NCBI GenBank assembly: GCA_028694115.1
Contig: JAQUUB010000084.1
Location: 1 to 19,294 of the forward strand
Reading direction: 5' to 3'
DNA length: 19,294 nucleotides
Origin: Lachnospiraceae bacterium
GTDB lineage: Bacteria > Bacillota_A > Clostridia > Lachnospirales > Lachnospiraceae
The first letter of the stretch is position 1. Each line of letters opens with the position of its first letter. Under the pieces are notes generated by a model that was not told the origin of the DNA, searched no databases, and saw only the letters and a program-made list of their open reading frames with translations. A program made the translations under genes and the position numbers. This document shows positions 6,910 to 15,034 of the stretch, piece by piece.

Positions 6910-7157
6910 GGGGCGGGTAGTATTTTCTCTCGAAAATCTCCACCCTTAAACCCTTGACCGTCTGGATTTTTGCCGTGCCACTTCGCCGCCGAAAACGGGG
7001 AGCAGGATAAAAAATCCTGCTCCCCGTTTTCGGTTGATTCATTATACGGCAAAATCGGCTTCACTGGTGCGGTGGTTATCGGTAGCCTTTGCGGTGGCGC
7101 TGCCCCCGCACCCCCGACCTCTCCCAAAGAACAGAAAATATCATTTCACCCCTTGAC
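6905..7157. mobile_element. 253-bp MITE-like GC-rich element with a long internal hairpin
   Basis: The block is clearly richer in GC than its surroundings. Its ends are imperfect inverted repeats: left GTCAAGGGG (6905-6913) followed by a stretch ending TATTTTCT, and right, read inverted from 7157, GTCAAGGGG followed by ATATTTTCT. A perfect 20-bp hairpin lies inside (6989-7033). It carries no credible gene. It separates two divergent genes that both lack their 5' ends, so its arrival was accompanied by deletion. I see no target-site duplication (left flank ends CCAGTCA, right starts AATTTTTG). It is probably moved in trans by a transposase elsewhere in the genome. Confidence 0.55.
6989..7033. 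repeat. Perfect 20-bp hairpin with A5 loop
   Basis: CCGAAAACGGGGAGCAGGAT (6989-7008) is inverted exactly at 7014-7033 around AAAAA. The stem is GC-rich and very stable. There is no T tract after it on either strand, so it is more likely a structural part of the mobile element than a classical terminator. Confidence 0.75.
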
Positions 7158-7161
7158 AATT

Positions 7162-7863
7162 TTTGTTCTGGATCTGAAGGTTCTTCTAAATGACAACGAA
7201 TTGATTAATATCGAAATGCAGATTACCAATTATCTGGACTGGCCAGATCGCTCCATAGGATATCTTTCCAGAGAGTTTGACCAGCTGAACCGCGGTTCTG
7301 CTTACTCAAATGTCCTCCCCGTTCATCAGATTGGAATCCTTAACTTTACTCTATTCCCTGAATGCCCTGAATTCTATGCCACCAACAAGATAATGAATGT
7401 AAGAAATCATCATATCTATAGTGACAAATTCACCCTGTCTGTGCTAGACTTAACTCAGATACATATCGCTATAGAGGAAGATATCTCACATCAATTAGAT
7501 TACTGGGCTAAGCTCTTTCTCGCCAAAACATGGGAGGATATTAAAATGTTAGCAGAGAAAAATGAAACCATCAAAGAAGCCGCTGCTACCATGTACGTCA
7601 TGAGTGCAGACGAAAAAATCCGTATGCAGTGTGAAGCAAGAGAACGCTATGAATATGAACAAAAAGCCGCCATTGGCTGTGGGTTAAAGCTTGGTGAAGA
7701 AAAAGGATTTAAAAAAGGGCTTGAAAAAGGTCATGATGAAGAACGTGATCATTTTGCCTCCCTTGCCAATCGCCTAAAAGCAGACCATCGTGACGATGAA
7801 ATAATAACCGCCGCTACTGATCCACAATATTGTGAAAAATTATATAAGGAATATCAGTTGTAA
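7162..7863 (+). pseudogene. 5'-truncated Rpn / PD-(D/E)XK family gene
   Basis: From FVLDLKVLLNDNELINIEMQ onward this is a near copy of the intact gene at 13982-14863; the shared part begins at residue 81 of that protein. The first 80 residues, including the conserved SLTNDYLFRAVM segment, are missing and replaced by the MITE-like element. The catalytic D and ExQ remain, but there is no suitable start: the open frame runs upstream to an ATG at 6970 through GC-rich MITE sequence with proline-rich nonsense. The C-terminus differs from the intact copy after IGCG: here it has a charged KLGEEKGFKKGLEKGHDEERDHF stretch before the shared last residues (EKLYKEYQL). Confidence 0.75.
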
Positions 7864-7883
7864 TATTCCATTCATTTCTAATT

Positions 7884-7913
7884 GAGAGATCATCATTTTG
7901 GGTGGTCTCTTTC
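7884..7913 (+). terminator. Rho-independent terminator after truncated rpn
   Basis: GAGAGATCATC (7884-7894) pairs with GGGTGGTCTCTT with some G-U pairs, followed by TTT. It corresponds to the better-formed terminator at 14884-14917, so the duplication includes the 3' flank. Confidence 0.6.
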
Positions 7914-8022
7914 CTATTATGGAAACTGATATGCTAATACTGTTGCTGATTAACTTGGTTGTCACAAAACTGACGATGTCTATTAATTCGATTACTGGGC
8001 TGTACTCCATTCATAAATATTA

Positions 8023-8580
8023 TCAGTGAATTTCTCCTAACACAAGAGCCGCCTTCATAATAGCAACTTGCGTCTTACCGTCCGTAATCTTTCCTTCAAG
8101 GACATCTTTCAATACATCCGTAAATGGAATTCTCTCTATATCCAGGAATTCATCTTCATCAAGTTTCTGGACTCCTTCATGTAGACCACGTGCAAGATAA
8201 AGAGTAAGCATCTCATCACTATAAGCCGGTGCCGGGTAATACTTTCCCAAATCTATCCATTCATCCGCCCAAATTCCTGTCTCTTCCAGCAATTCTCGTT
8301 TCGCTGCAGACAGTCTGTCCTCATCTTTAGTGTTCAATTTTCCGGCGGGTATCTCCCTCACCACTGCATCTATGGGATATCGAAACTGTCTTTCCATTAT
8401 AACTTTTCCATCCTCAGTGATGGGAACAACAGCCACTGCCCCGATATGGCGCACAAATTCTCTGGTGGAAGTCTTATCATCCGGTAATATAACGGTATCG
8501 TCATATACCTGGAGCATCTTGCCTGAAAATACCAATGCAGATTCTTTCGTGGTTTCCTTTAATTCATCATTCTTATTCAT
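8023..8580 (-). CDS. NUDIX hydrolase, ADP-ribose pyrophosphatase type
   Basis: The 185-residue protein (from the ATG at 8580) resembles ADP-ribose pyrophosphatases, which split ADP-ribose to AMP and ribose 5-phosphate. The NUDIX box lies at residues 80-103 (G80...E87, R95-E96-L97, E99-E100-x-G102). At 24 residues it is one longer than canonical, with the extra residue in the first gap. IPAGKL before the box and YYPAPAYSDE after it are typical of the ADP-ribose subgroup. An in-frame ATG at 8613 would add 11 residues, but AAAGG abuts it too closely; the ATG at 8580 has only a weak GGAAA. The resulting N-terminus (ELKETTKESALVFSGKMLQVYDD) fits the family. It lies between the truncated rpn and the glf remnant. 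It may be housekeeping, or linked to NAD/ADP-ribose turnover in defence (speculative). Confidence 0.88.
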   Translation of the reverse strand: MNKNDELKETTKESALVFSGKMLQVYDDTVILPDDKTSTREFVRHIGAVAVVPITEDGKVIMERQFRYPIDAVVREIPAGKLNTKDEDRLSAAKRELLEETGIWADEWIDLGKYYPAPAYSDEMLTLYLARGLHEGVQKLDEDEFLDIERIPFTDVLKDVLEGKITDGKTQVAIMKAALVLGEIH

Positions 8581-8641
8581 TCTGTAATTTCCATTTGGAA
8601 AAAGTAATTCCATCCTTTACATGATTTTTATCCTACAACTA

Positions 8642-8825
8642 ATTACTCATTTCCATATCCTTGCATAAATTCAGTTCTCTCCTGACAACCTTGTCCATAT
8701 CATATGCATCATTAAAATAATTATTATCAAACCTCACCGTAAGTCGTCTGATAATAAATGCTGGTAACTTTGTACAGAATCTGCCCCACTGTTTCTGTGT
8801 ATATCCCTTGATCAGCTTCTCAATA
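8642..8825 (-). pseudogene. glf: glf remnant with internal deletion
   Basis: An open frame spans 8639-8896, but only its C-terminal 60 residues are recognisable. They match residues about 148-188 of the intact Glf at 12588-13694 (EKLIKGYTQKQWGR.C..LPAFIIRRL.VR..FDNNYFNDAY) joined directly to the last 16-17 residues (DMDKVVRRALDLCKGME). About 160 internal residues and the whole FAD-binding N-terminus are gone, and two codons (MR) are missing before FDNN. The internal junction lies at a TAT shared by both parental sites. The product cannot be an enzyme. Together with the intact glf it flanks the 8982-12413 gene. Confidence 0.85.
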
Positions 8826-8981
8826 TTTTCCATGACAGCAAAACAAAGATAGCGGAAATATTGAATTTCTTCATAATACAATATAACAGAAAACACATTA
8901 AAATGAACTATTGATTGATACTTTTGTTCTAGAAGCTAACTTTTCATAGAAAGCATCCTATGTATAAGTAAGCCCTTCTCT

Positions 8982-11900
8982 TTATATCATTATCTTATCA
9001 ATTGCAAATTCCAAAAACTGCTTTCCTAAGGATGTATATACATTCTTTCGAGCATATTCCTTCCATTCTATCATATCTATTTCATTATTTTTTTGATACA
9101 TATATGCCTGAATTACTGCCTCAATTTTGTCCATATCATTAGCTATTTTAGCATTGATTGTTGAGTTCTCTGAAAATTCCTCCCAAACTCCTTTTTGATT
9201 TCCCAATCCATATACACCTGGAAAGGAACATAAATACTCATAATAATCAAAACGTTTATTTTCTCTTTCTTCATCTTCGTATACTTTTTCTGGTGAAACA
9301 ATATCTCCAATCTTCACCTCTGCCAAATCATGTAACAACAACATCTCCAATATTCTTTTTTTAGAATATTGAACATATTTTTCAATGTCAGGTATATTGT
9401 AATCTATACATTGATGAATATTGTTTGGTAAAAAAAATATTCCCAACAAATAGCAACCATACATATGCTCTGCAATAGACTCTGGTAATTGTATATTTCT
9501 TCTTATCCATCCTTCTCTTCTGACAGTCTTTACTTTATATAATTCTTGTAAAAATGTCTTATATGGATTTACTCCTAATAATTCTTTTATTGTAGTCACA
9601 TAGTTTATTATAATCGTACTTTGTATTTTCGGCGATTTCAAAATCTTTTCGGAAATTTCTATTAATGTTTCCTGATATTTTTCCCGTATCGAAGAATTTT
9701 CCATTCTATATTGATAAATTGAATATAGTGTTATTATATCTAAATATATGGATTTGTTGAAATCTTCTATCGTCGAAAATCCCTTACTAATATTACTTAT
9801 AAGATATTTCATAGTTTTGTCAATAGGTATATTTTTATCATCCACATAAGTAGGACTTTCTCCATTCATGTATGCCTTTTCCTCATAATATTCAAGATGA
9901 AATCCTCTATTAATTTGGTTCAATTTCTCATTCAATAACAAACAGTTTAAAAATTCCTCTTGTTTCTTATCATATCCAATCCATATTAAGCTCACAGATA
10001 TTGTTCTAAATAAAACTAATTCACTTTTTATATCCTGTTCCTTTGATCTTAATATATCTTGTTCTTTTGATTTTAATGTATCTTGCTCCTTACACATATC
10101 TCCTTCTCTAAATAAGCCATCATGACATGAATCCCATTGCTTTATTAAAAAATCCTTTGACATTTCTCTAGCATTTTTATCTTCTATTCTTCCTAAAATA
10201 TAACAAATTTGCGACTTCATTGACATATCTGAAATATCATATGCTTTTATTAATGCTTGCACAATACTCTGTTGTTCATTCTTATACTTATTTAATATCA
10301 AATCTTTTATAAATTTATTTACCGATGCGGTAAAAACAAATTTACTGTTCAATACGTCTTTTAAATCCACTTCATTATTTCTAATTATATATACAAAGTA
10401 GTATGCCAACAAAAAATCTATAGTAATTCCATTATTATAAATAATGTCTGAACGCTTAATGCTTCTAAATGCATCATTTTTTCTTAAAATTGTAAAATGA
10501 TATGCACATTTTGCTAGTTTAAAAAATTCTCCCTCACTGCCACCCATTTCAGTGATATAGTAATCATAAAAATAGTTACCAAGTTGAATACCAATTTTAT
10601 GGCCTGTACTCATATCAATAACCCGTAAAACTATTAATAATGTTCTATAATCAATTTTACTAATTGTATATACATTTATTGCTCTTTTAATTACATTAAC
10701 TTTTTCTTCCCTTACATTAAAAGAATAAATTTCAATTAATGCCTTAAGGATTGCTGTTATTTTATCATCATCCTCTTTAAGCATTCTATGTGTTTCCATC
10801 TTGTATGAAGCCTTATAAGAAAATTTTTGCAGTTTACTCCTTTCACACATTTCTCCTGGTAAATTATCCGCACTTCCAATACAAAAAGCAAAATTACCCT
10901 TTTGATTACTTTCAACATATTTACATAAAATATATTCCAAATCAGTTGTCTTTCTTCGATAGTCATCTGCTCCATCAAATAATAAAAGAAATTTTATACT
11001 CTGATTTTTTTTAATCAATTTATCAATTTTAATCAAATCACCTTGTAATATATTTTTTGCCCTTGTTTTACTATTATTATCTAAAGAGTGAAGATCAATT
11101 AATATTGGGAAAACTTTTGTTTTCTCATACCTTTTCTTTAACTCAAAATAAACTAACGAAAGAAAAGTAGACTTTCCTGTTCCTTGTAATCCATTTATTG
11201 ATAAGACAATTTTTTTTTGGCAAGAAAGAATTGAATCTATTATTGAGTAAAATTCTATTTTTTTCCCTTCATATGTCACTATTCTTTCCATCATGTTAAT
11301 AGCCCGATTATATTTTTTATCATCATTTTGGATATAATCTAATATTTTATCCAAATATTTTTTTTGGACATCATTATAAAATTCTTCAAATTCTGCATTC
11401 TCGCTCATTGTCCTTTTCACTTCTGTATTATCAACCAATGAATTCTCTATATTTTTTTCAATATTACTTTTCATTTTAAAACTTTGTTTAAAAGTAACAC
11501 TCCTTGTATTATCGACTTCTAAATTTTTGCCACGCTCCAACTTCATAGACGGTATAAATCCACCATTCCCACTCCCCCACTCATAAGGAATAACCCCTAC
11601 ATTATTGTCTTTTAAATCCCATCTATATTCAATAATTCCAATGTCAGACCATATATCATCTGGTTGAGGGGTTGATTTTGCACAACAATAATTAGAAATA
11701 ACTTCTTCATTCTGAAGTTCAATCACCCCTTTTGAATACCTATGCTTATGACCACTTAAGGTTGCACTAACTCCAAGTTTATGTAACCTATTATTTAGGT
11801 ACTGCTTATGTGCATCAGTAATAGCATAATAATCATGATGCATAATTGCTATGCAAGGCAAATTTTTATTTTGTAATTTTTCCAATCCATAAATATCTAT

Positions 11901-12413
11901 AAATTGAAGTTTGCTATGATCTTCATCACTTCCTAATGCCGTATTTATACAAAGAATTTCTATTTTGTTTTCCCAAACACGAATACCATTTTCCAAAAAA
12001 GAATATTCATCTATACTATCGCCATAAAATGTTTGCAAAAATTCTCTATATTTTTTGAATGCTTTATATAACTCTTTCAAATTAGACCTATATACATCCG
12101 GATTATTTTCAATGTTTGCATCTATTTCCATCAACATTTCCTTTCTTTTATCCGAACTAGACGCATCGTGATTACCCGGTACAATAATAATATCTTTTTT
12201 CTCAATTTCCATTTGAGAATACAACTCTTCTAAAAATTCTAATGTCAAAGAATAATCCTTACCATATTGGTGAAGATCTCCAGTTATAACTATAAAATCA
12301 ATTTTGTTTTTAAATTTTTGAAATAATTCTTTTTTTTGAACTTTCATTTCTGTTGAATCAAACATATGCAAGTCTGATAACTGCAACCATCTAATCTCAC
12401 CACTATTTTTCAT
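8982..12413 (-). CDS. Three-domain protein: calcineurin-like phosphoesterase + P-loop (STAND/NACHT-like) NTPase + HDDC2/YfbR-like HD hydrolase
   Basis: The 1143-residue protein has three recognisable parts. Residues 1-285 are a metallophosphoesterase with every metal motif: D14-x-H16, G45-D46, G80-N-H-D83, H192-H193-D194 and G221-H-K-H224. Residues about 340-620 are a P-loop NTPase with Walker A GLQGTGKS (408-415) and Walker B LLLFDGADD (476-484), then CIGSADN as a possible sensor strand; the following helical region to about 950 resembles the arm of STAND proteins. Residues 955-1143 resemble HDDC2/YfbR 5'-deoxynucleotidases: RREGWIRRN, ESIAEH (H983), LLHDLAE (H1028-D1029), and a late Asp in NDMDKIE (D1093/D1095). 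A three-copy KEQDxLxS repeat lies at 775-798. The ATG follows AGGAAGGA. The gene is visibly more AT-rich than glf and stands alone, as expected for an acquired defence gene. The defence role is inference. Confidence 0.85.
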   Translation of the reverse strand: MKNSGEIRWLQLSDLHMFDSTEMKVQKKELFQKFKNKIDFIVITGDLHQYGKDYSLTLEFLEELYSQMEIEKKDIIIVPGNHDASSSDKRKEMLMEIDANIENNPDVYRSNLKELYKAFKKYREFLQTFYGDSIDEYSFLENGIRVWENKIEILCINTALGSDEDHSKLQFIDIYGLEKLQNKNLPCIAIMHHDYYAITDAHKQYLNNRLHKLGVSATLSGHKHRYSKGVIELQNEEVISNYCCAKSTPQPDDIWSDIGIIEYRWDLKDNNVGVIPYEWGSGNGGFIPSMKLERGKNLEVDNTRSVTFKQSFKMKSNIEKNIENSLVDNTEVKRTMSENAEFEEFYNDVQKKYLDKILDYIQNDDKKYNRAINMMERIVTYEGKKIEFYSIIDSILSCQKKIVLSINGLQGTGKSTFLSLVYFELKKRYEKTKVFPILIDLHSLDNNSKTRAKNILQGDLIKIDKLIKKNQSIKFLLLFDGADDYRRKTTDLEYILCKYVESNQKGNFAFCIGSADNLPGEMCERSKLQKFSYKASYKMETHRMLKEDDDKITAILKALIEIYSFNVREEKVNVIKRAINVYTISKIDYRTLLIVLRVIDMSTGHKIGIQLGNYFYDYYITEMGGSEGEFFKLAKCAYHFTILRKNDAFRSIKRSDIIYNNGITIDFLLAYYFVYIIRNNEVDLKDVLNSKFVFTASVNKFIKDLILNKYKNEQQSIVQALIKAYDISDMSMKSQICYILGRIEDKNAREMSKDFLIKQWDSCHDGLFREGDMCKEQDTLKSKEQDILRSKEQDIKSELVLFRTISVSLIWIGYDKKQEEFLNCLLLNEKLNQINRGFHLEYYEEKAYMNGESPTYVDDKNIPIDKTMKYLISNISKGFSTIEDFNKSIYLDIITLYSIYQYRMENSSIREKYQETLIEISEKILKSPKIQSTIIINYVTTIKELLGVNPYKTFLQELYKVKTVRREGWIRRNIQLPESIAEHMYGCYLLGIFFLPNNIHQCIDYNIPDIEKYVQYSKKRILEMLLLHDLAEVKIGDIVSPEKVYEDEERENKRFDYYEYLCSFPGVYGLGNQKGVWEEFSENSTINAKIANDMDKIEAVIQAYMYQKNNEIDMIEWKEYARKNVYTSLGKQFLEFAIDKIMI
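10031..10090 (-). repeat. 24-bp tandem repeat (2.5 copies) inside the three-domain gene
   Basis: TATCCTGTTCCTTTGATCTT (start of 10031-10054), then a second 24-bp copy (10055-10078) and a partial third (10079-10090) follow head to tail. They encode KEQDTLKS, KEQDILRS and KEQDIKS at residues 775-798. The period is a multiple of three, so copy-number change would lengthen or shorten a charged linker without breaking the frame. Confidence 0.8.
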
Positions 12414-12436
12414 CGAATCATTCTTCCTTCCTACTT

Positions 12437-12476
12437 TTATTACATTGCTTTCTTAATTGTACCAAGTCGCTGGTAC
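12437..12476 (-). promoter_or_regulatory. Promoter and inverted-repeat operator of the three-domain gene
   Basis: On the minus strand TTGGTA (12465-12460) and TAATAA (12442-12437) are 17 bp apart, 24 bp upstream of the start codon. A perfect inverted repeat GTACCA-N6-TGGTAC (12459-12476) covers the -35 box, as a repressor site would. No dedicated regulator gene is adjacent. Confidence 0.4.
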
Positions 12477-12587
12477 GATGGCTAGCGTAGTCTTTGACAC
12501 ATTATCTTACCACCTTTTATCTTTTTAATCTGTCTTCTTTCATAAAAACAAGTCAAACCTTTTATTGTCTTCACTTATCATTTACAT

Positions 12588-13694
12588 TTATTCCATGCCC
12601 TTGCATAAATCCAGTGCTCTCCTGACAACCTTGTCCATATCATAGTACTTATACTCTGCAAGGCGACCGCCAAATATCACATTCTGTTCCTTCGTTGCTA
12701 ATTCCTGATATTGTTCATAAAGCTCTTGATTCCTATCATCATTTACCGGGTAGTAAGGCTCCATGCCCTTCGTCCATTCCTGCGAATATTCCTTTGTAAT
12801 CACCGTCTTCCCAGGATTCCCTTTACCAAACTCGAAGTGCTTATGTTCTACGATTCTGGTATAGGGTGTCTCTGAATCTGTAAAATTCATTCCCGCAATT
12901 CCCTGATAATTATCTGTGTCCAGTACACTTGTCTCAAAGCGTAAGCTCCGATATTCTAATGGTCCAAAGCAATATCCAAAATATTCGTCTATTGGACCTG
13001 TATAGATGACTTTTTCTGCCATAGAATCTAATTCTTCCTTGTTCAAAAGATAATCACAGTTTAATCTTACCTCTATTCCCTGTAACATCTTCTGGATCAT
13101 TCTGGTATATCCACCTACTGGAATGCCCTGATAAGCATCGTTGAAATAGTTATTATCAAACCGCATCCTCACCGGAAGTCGTCGGATAATAAATGCCGGT
13201 AACTCTGTACAGGGTCTGCCCCACTGTTTCTGTGTGTATCCCTTGATCAGCTTCTCATATATATCACGTCCGATTAATTTTATCGCCTGCTCTTCCAAAT
13301 TTGCAGGCTCTGCACTTATTTCAGCCCTTTGCTGGTCCAAGAGGTCCGTTGCTTCCTGTGGTGTATTAATTCCCCACATCTGATGAAAAGTGCTCATATT
13401 AAAAGGAAGGTTGTATAATTCACCTTTGTAATTCGCTACCGGTTCATATCTAAAATGATTAAATCTTGCAAACTTACTCATATAATTCCACACTTCTTCA
13501 TCTGCGGTATGGAAGATATGAGGTCCATACATATGCACTTGTATTCCTTCTATTTCCTCTGAGTAAATATTCCCTGCAATATGGGAACGTTTGTCAATTA
13601 CCAGACAGCTCTTTCCTGCTTCTTTCAAATGATTCGCCATCACTGCCCCAAAAAGTCCTGCACCTACAATTAAATAATTATACTTTTTCTCCAC
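12588..13694 (-). CDS. glf: UDP-galactopyranose mutase
   Basis: This flavoenzyme converts UDP-galactopyranose to UDP-galactofuranose, the donor for galactofuranose in cell-surface polysaccharides. The 368 residues match the usual family length. The FAD-binding fold begins YLIVGAGLFGAVMANHLKEAGKSCLVIDKR (GxGxxG at 11-16). The GPHIFHT motif is at 57-63, followed by YTQKQWGRPCTELPAFIIRRLPVR (153-176), RFDNNYFNDAYQGIPVGGYT (178-197) and the PYTRIVEHKHF segment. All point to an active enzyme. The start is GTG at 13694, with GGGAGG 7 bp upstream. The neighbouring acyltransferase fragments suggest a capsule or cell-wall glycan locus. A partial second copy lies at 8642-8825. The upstream region shared with the divergent rpn gene contains the structured repeat (13744-13863). 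Confidence 0.95.
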   Translation of the reverse strand: MEKKYNYLIVGAGLFGAVMANHLKEAGKSCLVIDKRSHIAGNIYSEEIEGIQVHMYGPHIFHTADEEVWNYMSKFARFNHFRYEPVANYKGELYNLPFNMSTFHQMWGINTPQEATDLLDQQRAEISAEPANLEEQAIKLIGRDIYEKLIKGYTQKQWGRPCTELPAFIIRRLPVRMRFDNNYFNDAYQGIPVGGYTRMIQKMLQGIEVRLNCDYLLNKEELDSMAEKVIYTGPIDEYFGYCFGPLEYRSLRFETSVLDTDNYQGIAGMNFTDSETPYTRIVEHKHFEFGKGNPGKTVITKEYSQEWTKGMEPYYPVNDDRNQELYEQYQELATKEQNVIFGGRLAEYKYYDMDKVVRRALDLCKGME

Positions 13695-13743
13695 CTTATA
13701 ACCTCCCTATATTTTCTTGTATATCTTGCTTCTATTCTCATAC

Positions 13744-13863
13744 TGTGATAAGATGCTTTCAGTTACACATCTATGTGTAGTTCTAAGGTCTATGACCATC
13801 GTGGCATTTCGCCATACATTTCCAATATTTTGCAACTATTAATCTGGCATGAATTTTCTGAAT
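13744..13863 (+). repeat. Structured intergenic repeat, copy 2 (three small hairpins)
   Basis: This is the second copy of the segment at 1101-1220, lying between divergent glf and rpn. It folds into ACACA-TCTA-TGTGT (13766-13779), GGTC-TAT-GACC and TGGC-ATTTC-GCCA. It ends about 120 bp before the rpn start codon in the same orientation, so it could be part of the rpn leader or a separate small element. Its conservation across two distant sites outside any gene argues for function or mobility. Confidence 0.6.
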
Positions 13864-13981
13864 ATTTTCTCAGATTTATATCTTGTACATACATTCCTGT
13901 GACATTACAATGTACATTTTCATTACTATTTTAAATATATCTGCAAATCTCATGCCACACATCTGCCAAGGAGGAACCTAT

Positions 13982-14863
13982 ATGGCAAATCACACTTCTA
14001 ATATCTCCGCTTCCCACTATGATCTCTCTATTCTCGACTCTGCAACTGGAAAAGTCCCCTATAGTCTCACCAATGATTACCTGTTTCGTGCTGTCATGCA
14101 AGATAATCAGAACGTCTTGAGAGGGCTTGTCTGCTCACTGCTTCACCTAAAAGCAGATGAAATTAATTCCATTGATATTCGAAATCCCATCATCTTAGGG
14201 GAACAAATTGATTCCAAAACATTTATCCTGGATCTGAAGATTCTTCTGAACGACAATGAATTAATCAACATTGAAATGCAGATTACCAATTATCTGGATT
14301 GGCCGGATCGCTCCATCGGATATCTTTCCAGAGAGTTCGACCAGCTGAATCGTGGTTCTGTTTACGCAAACGTTCTCCTTGTTCATCAGATTGGAATCCT
14401 TAACTTCACACTGTTTCCTGAATGCCCTGAATTCTATGCCACTAATAAAATAATGAATGTGAAAAACCATCATATCTATAGTGACAAATTCACCCTGTCT
14501 GTGCTAGACTTAACTCAGATACATATCGCTACCGAGGAAGATATCTCACATCAATTAGATTACTGGGCTAAACTCTTTCTCGCCAAAACATGGGAGGATA
14601 TTAAAATGTTAGCAGATAAAAATGATGCCATTAAAGAAGCCGCTGCTACCATGTATGTCATGAGTGCAGATGAAAAAATCCGTATGCAGTGTGAAGCAAG
14701 AGAACGCTATGAATATGAACAAAAAGCTGCCATTGGCTATGGGGAACAACGTCTAGCCAATTTAATAAACTGCTTAATTGCAGATAACTGCCAAAATAAA
14801 ATTTCAAAAGTCACTACTGATAAAATATATCGTGAAAAATTATACAAAGAATATCAGTTGTAA
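13982..14863 (+). CDS. Rpn / PD-(D/E)XK nuclease-family 'transposase', intact
   Basis: The 293-residue product counts from the ATG at 13982, which has AAGGAGG 7 bp upstream; an in-frame ATG at 13883 adds a meaningless 33-residue lead. The family's N-terminal segment is SLTNDYLFRAVMQDNQNVLRGLVCSLL (about 28-54). The nuclease core is LDLKILLND with D84, then NIEMQ with E98-x-Q100. It is followed by Y(L/F)-rich helices including REFDQLNRGSVY. Characterised Rpn proteins cut DNA and raise recombination; the 'transposase' label is historical. The gene is nearly identical over its 3' two thirds to the truncated copy at 7162-7863, pointing to duplication of an rpn-glf block. Its own terminator is at 14884-14917. 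Confidence 0.85.
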   Translation: MANHTSNISASHYDLSILDSATGKVPYSLTNDYLFRAVMQDNQNVLRGLVCSLLHLKADEINSIDIRNPIILGEQIDSKTFILDLKILLNDNELINIEMQITNYLDWPDRSIGYLSREFDQLNRGSVYANVLLVHQIGILNFTLFPECPEFYATNKIMNVKNHHIYSDKFTLSVLDLTQIHIATEEDISHQLDYWAKLFLAKTWEDIKMLADKNDAIKEAAATMYVMSADEKIRMQCEARERYEYEQKAAIGYGEQRLANLINCLIADNCQNKISKVTTDKIYREKLYKEYQL

Positions 14864-14883
14864 CATGTCTTTATTATGTAATT

Positions 14884-14917
14884 GAGAGATCATCATTTAT
14901 TTATGATGGTCTCTTTT
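14884..14917 (+). terminator. Rho-independent terminator after rpn
   Basis: GAGAGATCATCAT (14884-14896) pairs with ATGATGGTCTCTT over 13 positions with G-U pairs, followed by TTTT. The homologous structure follows the truncated copy at 7884-7913. Confidence 0.75.
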
Positions 14918-15034
14918 CTATTCTGGAAATTATTCTCCATCAATAAAAACGAATATGCTAAAACTTATCAAATTTTGTACAATTATTTATTCGCCCAATG
15001 TTTATAGGTCCTATCATATTCCTGTTAAACCATC

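Noticed and set aside
6906..7127. A 73-codon minus-strand frame (rich in Pro/Gly) in the GC-rich block
   Set aside because: It lies wholly within the MITE-like element, spans its hairpin and reads as low-complexity translation. Open frames there are expected from GC-rich sequence.
6970..7161. N-terminal extension of the truncated rpn from an ATG at 6970
   Set aside because: It is translated from MITE sequence, has no ribosome binding site and shares nothing with the intact paralogue.
10031..10090. CRISPR-like repeats
   Set aside because: The copies are contiguous with no spacers and are in frame within a coding sequence.
13883..13981. Longer start for the intact rpn gene
   Set aside because: The 33 extra residues overlap the end of the leader and are unlike the family, while the ATG at 13982 has an excellent ribosome binding site.
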